The notes: generated by a model not told the origin, from the letters alone. DNA of 43,239 nt from an uncultured Clostridia bacterium (GCA_945921465.1 CAMEKS010000007.1:1-43239), one strand, 5' to 3'. Counted from the stretch's first letter, positions 12,001-17,969 are shown. Numbers and translations are program-made.

Positions 12001-14211
12001 ATTAAGACATCGGTACTTGCAGCTAGTACGAGTGCAAAACTATATGCACACGTTTCTAATGTTACTAACAATTCTAATGTGACTGGAAATAAATATATTG
12101 GCGGTATAGTAGGTTATACCAACAAGGCAGTATTAGATGCTGATAGCGTAAGTTGTAATATAGAATCAGAAATCAGATATAATGGAGCATTTACCAAAGA
12201 TACTTTAATTGAGCCAAACATAGGATTAGATGAGAAATATCCTATTCATGATGAAAATTATGATGTTATAGAAGAATTTTCAATAAAAGATTTCCTAGAT
12301 GGGATATGCACTATAACAATTTATTTCTATAATGCAGCTGCAGAAAACCAAGAGGAACCAAATATACCTACCCTAAGTCCATATTATCACGATTCTTATA
12401 AAAATACTTATAGCCAAAGTCCTAATAAGGTTGAAATTCAAGCAAGTAAATTAACACTATCACAACTAATTAAAATGCTTTATTCAACTTATATGAACAT
12501 AACTTATAAAAACAGTGCACGGAATGGAATAGCTGTTGGTTATATCAATAAAATTGAAGTTAAGAGAACATATACTTATAAATATAACGAGCTTGTAGAT
12601 ACTCTTGATTCAGAAGGAGATTGGCGAACTGCTTTACCTATTGGACCAATTATTGGCAATGCATTTAATGATTGCGATTTGGCAGAAAGTAATAAATACA
12701 ATTATAACAATATGATAACAGATGGAGATTTTGATAGTGAAAAAATTAATGTATATGACTCTAATAACAATAAGCCTTTAAGTGAAAATAGCTTAAAAGA
12801 TTATGATATAAAGATAAAACAATATGAAGTTAAAGAAAAAAGTTTTGAAGCATCATTAACGCTATTGCCACTTAGCACCTATATGAGCGCTAATGCATTA
12901 ACAAATCGAAGTGTAGACTTGTGGGGAATACAAGAAAATACTGATGGTTCTATAAACCATGGAGTTAAACTTGATTTACATATTAATGAAAGTGATTACT
13001 CAATGTATGTTTATAAGAATTTAGTTACCATTAGTGATTCAATCACTAAGATGTGTGGAATTTCCGGTATTAAAGCTGAAAATGATTTGTTGTTTATTCA
13101 TGAAACAAGCAATTCTTCATTATATTTGGCAGATAATAGTTGTTTAGTACATTTTGAGAATGTTAAATTGGAATCAGATCCAAATAATAGCATGTATTAT
13201 AATTATTTTCAAAGAATTCCAACATATACAAATTCTTTCAGTTCTGATTTTGTAGCAACATGCAATCTTATAGAAAAAATAAAGCTCTATCAAACAGAGT
13301 ATTTAGCTAATGGTTTTAATCTAAAACATAAATACATACAAAATAGTTATGATTCAGATTTATATAATTTCAAATATGCAGAGATTGAATTAATAAACGC
13401 AGATGTTTGGAATCCATTAAATAATGATTCTGCTGGTGGATGGTGGGTAAAGAGAATAAGCAATGCAACTATTAGTTGTAATACAGAAATGACTGTTGGT
13501 AATTATATATATAAATTAACATGGTCTACGGGGTCTAGGATACCATTACCTACTGATTTAATAATAAGTGACAAACAGTATACAGAAAGTAATATAGGTA
13601 ATATATTGAAATTACAACAAGGCAATAGTGATTGCGTGGCTACCTCGTTTGCAATAGCAACAAGCGCCTTAGCAACAAGAAACAGAGATCATTTTGATAT
13701 AACAAACCTAATTGAAGGTAATGAATATTGCGATGGAAAATTTGGAGATGGCAATACCAATTCTACGTTAAAAAATATTTGGAAACAGCAAGGATTTGTT
13801 TCTGGAGATAATGTATCCTATACAGGAACTCCAGAAAAATTAAAAAATTATTATAGTGTTTATTATGATCATTATGAAACCAATCCATATTTCCAAACAT
13901 TATTTGCAAAAGATAAGCTAAATCAAGGATGTGTATTGGTTTTGGTTTTCAAGTATAAACATAGCCCAACAACTGCTACATATGATGGTACTCATGCTAT
14001 AGTTATATATAAAAGTGTTGGTAATTATATTAATTATATAGATCCTTCAATGACATTATTTGCCAATAAAAATAAAGTAGATGGAACTATAAATTACAAT
14101 AAGCTTACACTAGATGACCTTTTAACAGATATTAGTACCCTAGTAAGATCTGAAAAAATTTATTACTATAATAGTCAATTAAAAGCTATAAATGTGTTAA
14201 GAGTGGCATAA
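1..14211 (+). CDS. Giant GLUG-repeat surface/secreted protein, 5'-truncated by window edge, with C-terminal C39/papain-like cysteine peptidase domain
   Basis: Frame 1 is open from base 1 (SVNFDAKTQTEQDLNIYAHNYTSS...), so the listed ATG at 142 is internal. Dozens of YVGGIVGY/YIGGIVGY-type GLUG motifs; TAA stop at 14209-14211, followed by a hairpin. Confidence 0.9.
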   Translation, partial: SVNFDAKTQTEQDLNIYAHNYTSSANRTTQLFGTYVTSSNGTRSYKDVVAIGGIAGYNQGAIIDSYNKVDVTNNTTNGAALIAGGIIGYADQGTYIGYTYTTANVIAKQIIGGLIGYYRLIELNKAINNDITIEHCIALNQWDGQVEAIIKNNLKGVFGNDPVVVRMPELGNQMMTDIYKTETLENTYKYVLNVTNNVAYNVAVGSLIGTIGGNKSITNNVDYFTGSFFTNNKLAFDNISAISTTYATFYKTGEAGNEANYYDKYHNLAGADVYSSGVTKWDLGSIVKTAISVEEATYVLIDDKEEMLLEGSGYEDTNIITKVEYEANISKFKEGYKSLSDMLANNKLVIISPADGYSPTEVYCDYKFDRMFEKTQQLQLQTIIGYFNNLEEINNGQNSQEIIDKNNSVNLFDNEYNQYQYKENGDRDYSKEVINIDARLVDSSEVWKIQRNGFLPEYIRGNYERIVIVDSTEDLISMLSDSGTNKIYHIYKNDKNLADINYNIYINNENYTYNYAMFNSVFKGQMIGYYYDNNGSDKQSDNKDNRPTINIYTGNSKGLYSLISRLDSALIDGVNFQFYIQYNEEYINVHGNSAGAFGLLTPTMISTDIHNVDISISSTSNIVNQNKLTLVDDVSEEGLYNVKNFGLFAGSSINGTINNVNVDINTDLHITTGISNTIGGFVGYVSGNIVKDLHINNNSNGKMSIEIDNRRAGTGEYLYVSTAMPKNYYNSITNISSTLPIAVGYYVDNEIELSSYGINFDIYVGGLFANTIAGNINTASYVANVDINLYRTSSSLSYYYLYLGAISGKTAECSMTDLTTSGNIANKVNFNKYNITAQYINAYIGGLIGYNGSNSPINGSTNKIYSTITIKPLGISRYYVGGAIGYNANGNNTTNNNIIAMGDILVDTKENISAAQLFLGGIVGYSASGSFDNVTTTGDIKTYNSVNLTNVSNATYYVGGIVGYARNCTITDFEVLGDIYYVVGSNNYYAGVIGYSKNTAINLQRGKSIARFYANQPAQETKYNANLYSIAENCVQQYTTQIVEENGQQVEKQIKNPYYTEKVYYIEEFYAKYADLYNSYEYSSSYNGTQVYSYYNLSKMNINSYDEALLSNNLYQKLNPTTVTENSGDITEDKYYIINGTISSIKDDFNGVIAADPNNNTADPNNNNIQSITSGTFANSLDSNAIISGIKLNVSNASDITSNFIPFVGTNNGRIINCVTFGEVSGTINPETEENNIKVVTFVNDNKGDIVRSGSVVTFTGAFGNSNAENNKLKVNYTYVKDAEGKDTSTIETITATLSFTGLVYNNKGMISDCYSLVNVNHINKSTTQDRDLLFIKDGGTIKTAKDIKSSQLNIAGLVYNQYSPSNPNASIGISNSFHAGKIFDTTTSAIKYSYTNTGIDGTPSDTTLLSTNPTNAINVYANSYKDDIEDGTNQYFANNSITSWQNTEGNKQNTIYGIDNCVIPNTYTGNAIWVKTNSRDVNYNMYYINNIAISSNPNNVNTGISAKFGIETNTAQTSVGYIDSNDKTTKDILDQSSNLYSVPAREQSTKDPNFVLFQDKSDAIIVETSRDLARLLRDYANKPLDNSVYIIADELDMSGLTNNGAGFSIGSIKEDCGIYGIGGNPISTKDNKFYSQGTIIKNLSIANSLVGDNNGTITGIVLENATVVNSDNATAVLVNSNNGRISGVTITGAKLTGGKNAKSVGLVAGINNGTIDNIYIGDSTISKEYGTDSDVMGGAVGINYGKMLYIFAGTSSEADGKGIIMSYAGNYSLVAVGGLIGKNIKNTNQPDSPDPIVDQLGIHFSTITANNCSNVGGIVGYGDLDNGAEIETARAYVYSSSITGRQYVGGIAGQSAQLNGGDTSEGEYTLFVYNSTITATGISDSGAYVGGIVGSMSKGELSNAYLLNVTVNGIDNYIGGVVGSAERETRSIDNIILHNITVNASGSYVGGLVGYSMANISNCTINIVNVSNTSISGQYTAGAIGSNNGGELSSIAINNLGSATNNSISSVYANTINRAYVAGLAGYNSGAVSNCSIANTNVSANDEFVAGFIAYNNSESNEIELNCVAANNETLPTLSNINVTVEVVKVGESLTTNDYVGGLFGYFNSGKVTGSASITDITITGGQFVGGVAGANNAEISPTNITIKGIDIRAHQCVGGAVGQADATVKNITVLGKDASSYATINASWYVGGIVGKATNQDNEISNCKVQFATITSTNTTMKESNTVVEAYAGGIVGLSNSSIKNSIVSDITVVASGYCVGGIAGLSKKEITNSFVDSSIGTINNIISSSAGDFVGGVTGYAEGEISNSGAYNITVSGYAIYEAATDDRAAGYSSYVGGIAGYSKAKISNVVVSTTSWSISNIITSTKSDSRYIGGIVGYYERPTGQSDSQLTQITVANTSINGNASQYIGGVVGFYRVKDTSSSVAESDIGYYSTVNTPDNLKAFIPNTNNNKQTIFNVTVDGNQYIGGIIGSVYTSIPFTLSNMDLYSIRVSASGSYVGGVVGRLTNETRDASGKVTTKGTSTIYGITISGGNTESTYSSVFSSTTTGQYVGGVAGYADTLLGGINTSKGIIGHQIQVSNTKIESGAKYTGGIVGYTNSVANDYEGIYSGKETNHNNYLFVLDNINMVVGNSVAGGVAGHADYVKGIFLMENSTITASSTTSISRIGGMFGEIIGSLYSGLSSGSGPAMLANYNTITVNNGSNVIGTDGAGIGGIVGYLVYEQGSNMTSILAQQAIKSNQLTLNVSGCYVGGVYGYVKSEYVTDDCNVYSGYTYASTINCSGVAEYVGGVIGKADQANLYRMLVNDVIINVSGTYGHYVGGIVGELTGNIEEATVSEWGNGLSITTTGRYVGGIAGKVKGKITGNIYLLSQVSITSTFSGNYTVTENGQGVGLTKVYDVYLGGVVGYISGELGKANKTSDNNLVKIKNMNISALQGVVGGVAGWADYIYSNIDIQGININCAGQSVGGVVGYLNKEMKGTGDNTYAAVKIRGIKNFETITGDQFVGGITGGGTVLKYYDGSNIRTITDTSKEYTYNVVPTQYIYGSEDESKKYFGKSLLTDSNFQTIKNIYNGKTVNFTFMKSDRTVLANNVPVTNLDGTYNSYKNDIYYILCSDGTEYSNAYFKINDIVYNVNSYADNSGNPKDSKLILYTSVGTYKFEHTYDTATGNSVYIDVQNIAKSISLDNIEYAQFTDGSGKVIETYGMENVAGSIQDENVTKSILSYLSELGDGTLILYNKYDKVVAQYRQRDFKANVNGTKAVIDNIQNTNCQYVKYVTDDSKIYVFGQSYTYSKNHIYNMYLSLAERLGNNIIITIKGPKDTSPRTVYGSKYKDILQEVRENGLDKFEINSVTIKEIEQGSLGQGGNNYFISVDNLNIEASNYVGGVIGYSGNNDNIVIDNQGHVVGCTISATGDYVGGVVGFAAGTNAIISGVSKANTVTGKDYVGGFAGLHTGGIINSSQYSTENNISGNMYIGGVVGHTSGNMSAKIGNSNISGKSYVGGIAGRIASTDTVEFGTTFVKSSTIEGETYVGGIAGSIEVKNTSQRLDQYIGIYDSTVKSILNSSDTYTYVGGIFGYASSSITDVTKGIFINQIETINTLVNGVSGVGGVVGVMAGTLTSARDSIKKIGGIYVIGDKFGKYAITGNSGVGGVIGILQNYSNTRAGWYKSSSFVMDYKIGDLAANNVGGIIGLAINAGGGMDGSMRVVNGLNTSTAAGGLSLGYGTGSISHNNVVNNNMQYSTAPSSDNFYIQGNSNVGSLVGGIDNSDNRSKSITVPRLTASTINSNVIGNSNVGGWFGSVTGADVTVANYNASKSPATDFEANGYYATSIQATGNNIGGVFGYMSDSSTNGNMFVLPTINATSSNYLGGAIGYAINTDVSNIFINGSESSKVFITGQNYIGGIAGYFGRDDADKSAIMTNCGITYTAVKGDSIVGGIIGQCVNAGVSNVTNDTNSTVDGNQYVGGIIGYLYSTDELPTATTVSSLNIIEDEFTPVIKTSVLAASTSAKLYAHVSNVTNNSNVTGNKYIGGIVGYTNKAVLDADSVSCNIESEIRYNGAFTKDTLIEPNIGLDEKYPIHDENYDVIEEFSIKDFLDGICTITIYFYNAAAENQEEPNIPTLSPYYHDSYKNTYSQSPNKVEIQASKLTLSQLIKMLYSTYMNITYKNSARNGIAVGYINKIEVKRTYTYKYNELVDTLDSEGDWRTALPIGPIIGNAFNDCDLAESNKYNYNNMITDGDFDSEKINVYDSNNNKPLSENSLKDYDIKIKQYEVKEKSFEASLTLLPLSTYMSANALTNRSVDLWGIQENTDGSINHGVKLDLHINESDYSMYVYKNLVTISDSITKMCGISGIKAENDLLFIHETSNSSLYLADNSCLVHFENVKLESDPNNSMYYNYFQRIPTYTNSFSSDFVATCNLIEKIKLYQTEYLANGFNLKHKYIQNSYDSDLYNFKYAEIELINADVWNPLNNDSAGGWWVKRISNATISCNTEMTVGNYIYKLTWSTGSRIPLPTDLIISDKQYTESNIGNILKLQQGNSDCVATSFAIATSALATRNRDHFDITNLIEGNEYCDGKFGDGNTNSTLKNIWKQQGFVSGDNVSYTGTPEKLKNYYSVYYDHYETNPYFQTLFAKDKLNQGCVLVLVFKYKHSPTTATYDGTHAIVIYKSVGNYINYIDPSMTLFANKNKVDGTINYNKLTLDDLLTDISTLVRSEKIYYYNSQLKAINVLRVA
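142..12130 (+). repeat. Degenerate GLUG-motif protein repeat region
   Basis: Recurring [YF][VI]GG[IVA][VIA]G[YX] motifs spaced about 30-70 residues apart, ending around NKYIGGIVGYTNKAVLD. Confidence 0.85.
13609..14208 (+). other. C39/papain-like cysteine peptidase domain at the C-terminus of the giant protein
   Basis: LQQGNSDCVATSFAIA (Gln codon 13618, Cys codon 13633), GTHAIVIYKSVGNYINYIDPS (His codon 13993, Asp codon 14041): the Q...DC / H / D layout of C39-like peptidases. Confidence 0.6.
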
Positions 14212-14230
14212 TTTTATGTTAGTCGCTTAA

Positions 14231-14270
14231 AAAAAATCTCATTGATGTATGTTCATCAATGAGATTTTTT
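14231..14270. terminator. Bidirectional intrinsic terminator between convergent genes
   Basis: Perfect 17-bp inverted repeat AAAAAATCTCATTGATG-tatgtt-CATCAATGAGATTTTTT. Confidence 0.9.
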
Positions 14271-14285
14271 TGTGAAAAGAAATTA

Positions 14286-14942
14286 CTACTTATTTATTTC
14301 AGATTCCATTTTGAAATCTTTGTAGTATTGAATTTTATCGCCGTTATATGGTGTATCTGAAGAATTAACTACGTCAAAGAATTGATCCTTATCTTTTTGC
14401 TCGTCAAAGCATTTATCACAAAAATAATAATCAGTATTAGATATTTGTTGAAAGGGTTGATCACAGAAAATGTAAAAGTGACTGTTGTTATAATCAACAT
14501 ATGTATTGGAAAAATTATCCATATTGTCATTATCTATTCCACAACCCAAAATCATTCTTAAGTTATTATCCTTATCTGTTTGAAAAATAGTGTTAAATTT
14601 ATGAATAACTGCGTTATTGATACTGTCATTATAAATGGCACAATAACTAAAGTTTCTCATTTTTTGTTCAGAGATAACATTATAAATTTTTCTAAAATCT
14701 AGTGGATTAGGGAAATCGAAATCGATATGTTTTTCGATGGTTGGCTCGCAGGTGCAAGCTGGTTGAACTGGCTCGGTTGTTTGGCTAGTGCTAGGTGCAG
14801 AGGTAATATCACTGACGCTAGTGCTAGGCTCTGTATTTGAGGTAGAGATTGTGGTCTCGGCTGGTTTGTTGCCCATACAAGATGTTAGCAACATAGTAGC
14901 AAGGCTTAGGGCAGATAATTTTGCTATTGTTTCTTTTTTCAT
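14286..14942 (-). CDS. Lipoprotein, Cys-signature family member 1
   Basis: Signal peptide with lipobox (LLTSC), Ser/Thr linker, LGCGIDND and YYFCDKCFD motifs shared with three neighbouring genes; AAAGGA RBS and sigma-A-like promoter upstream. Confidence 0.85.
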   Translation of the reverse strand: MKKETIAKLSALSLATMLLTSCMGNKPAETTISTSNTEPSTSVSDITSAPSTSQTTEPVQPACTCEPTIEKHIDFDFPNPLDFRKIYNVISEQKMRNFSYCAIYNDSINNAVIHKFNTIFQTDKDNNLRMILGCGIDNDNMDNFSNTYVDYNNSHFYIFCDQPFQQISNTDYYFCDKCFDEQKDKDQFFDVVNSSDTPYNGDKIQYYKDFKMESEINK

Positions 14943-15002
14943 AATTATTTTTTCCTTTGGATATATATTTATGGGTACTATACTCCCATATTTCTCATAG
15001 TA

Positions 15003-15030
15003 ATTGTACCACCGATTTTTTGTTTGTCAA
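15003..15030 (-). promoter_or_regulatory. Sigma-A-type promoter of lipoprotein 1
   Basis: Minus strand TTGACA (15025-15030), 16-nt spacer, TACAAT (15003-15008). Confidence 0.75.
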
Positions 15031-15206
15031 TACCTTGGCAAAAAATACCTTGTCACATTTTTGTTCAAAAACTCGATTATGTTAGTCGCTATTTTGTCGT
15101 ATTTTGTCGAAATTGACAAATATGGATGGTTTGCTTAGTAGTATCGACAGCTATTATGTTAACAGTAGGTTGACTGGTGTAAATTGGTTTTGGCGTGCAT
15201 AAATTA

Positions 15207-15243
15207 TAAAAGAATTCCCAACGTTAAGTTAGGAATTCTTTTT
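15207..15243 (-). terminator. Intrinsic terminator downstream of lipoprotein 2
   Basis: AAAAGAATTCC...GGAATTCTTTT inverted repeat just 3' of the 15254-15892 gene. Confidence 0.75.
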
Positions 15244-15253
15244 ATTATATAGT

Positions 15254-15892
15254 CTACTTTTCAATTTCAAGTTCAGATTCCATTTTGAAATCTATCTCAG
15301 GTGAAATATAATACCATTCTAAGTTTTTAGCACCTGCTTTTGATACTTCTTCTTTAAACTTTCTTATGTCATCTTCATTATTAAAACATGAATCGCATAG
15401 ATATACTTTATTACTAGGACATATACGGTCTATACTTGTGGATTGAGATGGAGCAAATTCAGATTTATATAGATTGTTTATTTCATCATTAGGTGTGTTG
15501 TCACGTCCACAAGCTAGAGTATAAACATAATGTGTTCTAAATTCAGAAATATCTTTACCATATGTGTCATAACAACATAAATCTCTAAATTTATGATAAA
15601 CAATACCTTCCTTTACGTTTTGATCAATTTTGAATCCAATAAATTCGTATGGTTCTACATGTTCTAATACATCTAAATTATGAATATTTTTATTATTTTT
15701 CATAATTTCAACTGGATCGGGATAATCAAAATCTATATGGTTAGTAGTTATTGGCTCGGTTGTTTGGCTAGTGCTAGGTTCTGTATTTGAGGTAGAGATT
15801 GTGGTCTCGGCTGGTTTGTTGCCCATACAAGATGTTAGCAACATAGTAGCAAGGCTTAGGGCAGATAATTTTGCTATTGTTTCTTTTTTCAT
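15254..15892 (-). CDS. Lipoprotein, Cys-signature family member 2
   Basis: N-terminal ~42 residues identical to lipoprotein 1 (MKKETIAKLSALSLATMLLTSCMGNKPAETTISTSNTEPSTS); LACGRDN and YLCDSCFN motifs. Confidence 0.85.
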   Translation of the reverse strand: MKKETIAKLSALSLATMLLTSCMGNKPAETTISTSNTEPSTSQTTEPITTNHIDFDYPDPVEIMKNNKNIHNLDVLEHVEPYEFIGFKIDQNVKEGIVYHKFRDLCCYDTYGKDISEFRTHYVYTLACGRDNTPNDEINNLYKSEFAPSQSTSIDRICPSNKVYLCDSCFNNEDDIRKFKEEVSKAGAKNLEWYYISPEIDFKMESELEIEK

Positions 15893-15952
15893 AACTATTT
15901 TTTCCTTTGGATATATATTTATGGGTGCTATACTCCCATATCTGTCGTAATA

Positions 15953-15980
15953 ATTGTACCACCAATTATTTGTTTGTCAA
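15953..15980 (-). promoter_or_regulatory. Sigma-A-type promoter of lipoprotein 2
   Basis: Minus strand TTGACA (15975-15980), 16-nt spacer, TACAAT (15953-15958); nearly identical to the lipoprotein 1 promoter. Confidence 0.75.
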
Positions 15981-16116
15981 TACCTTGGCAAAAAATACCT
16001 TGTCCCATTTTTGTTCAAAAACTCGATTATGTTAGTCGCTATTATGTCGTTTTTTTGTCGAAATTGACAAATGTGGATATGTTGTGGCAGTTATTGATGG
16101 AGAATAGTGGACAAAA

Positions 16117-16152
16117 AAATCTCTAATCAAAGTGTTAATTGATTAGAGATTT
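16117..16152 (-). terminator. Intrinsic terminator downstream of lipoprotein 3
   Basis: AAATCTCTAATCAA...TTGATTAGAGATTT 14-bp stem, T-run on the minus strand. Confidence 0.85.
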
Positions 16153-16159
16153 GAGTCTA

Positions 16160-16996
16160 TTATTCCATTTCTGGTTCTGCTGGTTCTACTTTTTCTTCTG
16201 ATGTTGCGTCAGATGTAGCAAAGTACGCCTCTTTGGCTTCTTTTAATTTGGCCAATTCCGAAGCATATTTTACCTTGAAATATTTATCTCTAAATTTTTG
16301 CTTCATAGGGGAATCGTTAATGTTACTAGCATATCCAAATAGGAAAATCATCATATTGTCATCCATACATTTGTCGCAGAAGTACATATAACTTTTGTTT
16401 GCGATTTCTTCAGGTATTTCGCAATAATCATAGATGCTGTTGTCATAATTAACATAAGTGTGCTCAAATTTATCCTTGTCGTCATTATCCAGACCGCAAC
16501 CTAGTACAAAGTGGTCAAACTTGGCATTAGGCGCTTCGGTGGTAGACTCTGTGGTAGACTCTGCAATTGATTCTTGTTCATTATCCTTGCCGGTAAAGAT
16601 AGTATTGTATGTATGTACAACTACGCTCTTCATATCTTTATCATATACTAGGCAAAATTTTATGCCCGAAGTCCTATATTTTACATACAATTCCTTTAGT
16701 TCGTCTAGATCTACTGGGTTAGGAAAGTTGAAGTCACTATAATCTGGTACTGTAATTTCTGTGGTTTCAGTGGTCTCAACTGGTTCAGTAGTTATGATAG
16801 GCTCGGTTGTGATAATAGCTTCACTGGTGGTCTCTACTGGCTCGGATGTATTCTTAGTAACTACTGTGGTCTTGGTAGGTTCGGTAATGGTTGTGTCGGT
16901 TGTGGTAGCATCATTTGGCTTGTGTTGATTGCACGCAGTTAGCAAAGCAGCAGAAAGCATTAGTGCAGATAGTTTAGTCAATGTTTCTTTTTTCAT
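16160..16996 (-). CDS. Lipoprotein, Cys-signature family member 3, with long Thr-rich linker
   Basis: Lipobox LLTAC; TTEPV/IITTEP-type Thr/Glu/Pro linker; LGCGLDNDDKDKFEHTYVNYDNS and YFCDKCMD motifs. Confidence 0.85.
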   Translation of the reverse strand: MKKETLTKLSALMLSAALLTACNQHKPNDATTTDTTITEPTKTTVVTKNTSEPVETTSEAIITTEPIITTEPVETTETTEITVPDYSDFNFPNPVDLDELKELYVKYRTSGIKFCLVYDKDMKSVVVHTYNTIFTGKDNEQESIAESTTESTTEAPNAKFDHFVLGCGLDNDDKDKFEHTYVNYDNSIYDYCEIPEEIANKSYMYFCDKCMDDNMMIFLFGYASNINDSPMKQKFRDKYFKVKYASELAKLKEAKEAYFATSDATSEEKVEPAEPEME

Positions 16997-17108
16997 AATC
17001 TATTCTTCCTTTCTTTATTTGGTGGTAATGATATCTAAGAAATTATATTCTGCTAATTTAATTATATCGGTAATTGCTAGATATCTATTGCCAATAATTT
17101 GTAATATG

Positions 17109-17136
17109 ATTGTATCACTGATTTTCAATTTGTCAA
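17109..17136 (-). promoter_or_regulatory. Sigma-A-type promoter of lipoprotein 3
   Basis: Minus strand TTGACA (17131-17136), 16-nt spacer, TACAAT (17109-17114). Confidence 0.7.
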
Positions 17137-17248
17137 TAGACGACAATAAAAAATCTCGTTATGATGGCCTATACATATAGTAATGTGGCTAATTTGCATA
17201 TATTATTAGAAGCACTACTATCGGTGATATTGATACACAAAACTTAAT

Positions 17249-17818
17249 TTATCTCTCTAGTTCGGATAGAGAGCGATAGCCTAGCGACTCGTGATTAACA
17301 ATATTTGATACAGGATAAATATTTTCTTCGGGGTAGCCATAGTTCATAGTGTGATAGTATTGTTGCACCTTGGCACTATCATTGATGTGGTTAGGCGATT
17401 GTATATCAAAACATTTATCGCAAAGATATAGGTTGAAATTAACCAAGTCATCTGCCGAAAAATGGAACATATCGCCGCATTCTTCTTTGTGTTGGTCTAG
17501 TATGTAAGTATTCTCGTACTTATCCGTTGGGTTATTGTCTAACTGACAGTCTAGGTTAAGATATTCTACATTGGGCACATTAACATTTTGTCTAATTGCT
17601 TTTGCAGAGTGAACAACAATATCACTAAAGCCATTGGTTACTATTCCGCAGTACAATTCTTTGCCTTGTTGTCTGCTAGCGATTGTGACCATAGATGGGT
17701 CTTGCACAGGTTCGTATTTAATTAGGTTGTCCTCATTGTTTTTGGTTGTGCTTTGACTAAGTAATTGTAGCAAGATTGCTGATGTAGCAATAGCTCCGAT
17801 TATTTTTGATTTTGTCAT
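17249..17818 (-). CDS. Secreted/membrane-anchored Cys-signature family member 4 (no lipobox Cys)
   Basis: N-terminal hydrophobic segment (IIGAIATSAILLQLL); LDCQLDNNPTDKYENTYI and YLCDKCFD motifs shared with the three lipoproteins. Confidence 0.75.
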   Translation of the reverse strand: MTKSKIIGAIATSAILLQLLSQSTTKNNEDNLIKYEPVQDPSMVTIASRQQGKELYCGIVTNGFSDIVVHSAKAIRQNVNVPNVEYLNLDCQLDNNPTDKYENTYILDQHKEECGDMFHFSADDLVNFNLYLCDKCFDIQSPNHINDSAKVQQYYHTMNYGYPEENIYPVSNIVNHESLGYRSLSELER

Positions 17819-17847
17819 GTTATTTATCTCCTATTATTGTTCAGAAT

Positions 17848-17875
17848 ATTGTACCACCGAATTTTTGTTTGTCAA
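17848..17875 (-). promoter_or_regulatory. Sigma-A-type promoter of family member 4
   Basis: Minus strand TTGACAAACAAAAATTCGGTGGTACAAT; TTGACA-N16-TACAAT, nearly identical to the lipoprotein 1 promoter. Confidence 0.75.
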
Positions 17876-17969
17876 GGGGATTAATTATGGAAACTGGCAA
17901 TCAAAAGTGCATATTATGCAAGGAAATAGCAGACAATAAATTAAAACCATAACAGAGAGGAGTGATATT

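Noticed and set aside
574-12071. Numerous ORFs in other frames within the giant gene (e.g. 3956-4327 +, 574-798 -, 11614-11898 -)
   Set aside because: They overlap a continuous, clearly coding frame with protein-level repeats, lack RBSs and are low-complexity shadow ORFs.
142-12130. Possible CRISPR-like or tandem DNA repeat array
   Set aside because: Periodicity is at protein level (GLUG motif) with variable spacing and synonymous codon variation; no identical direct repeats with uniform spacers.
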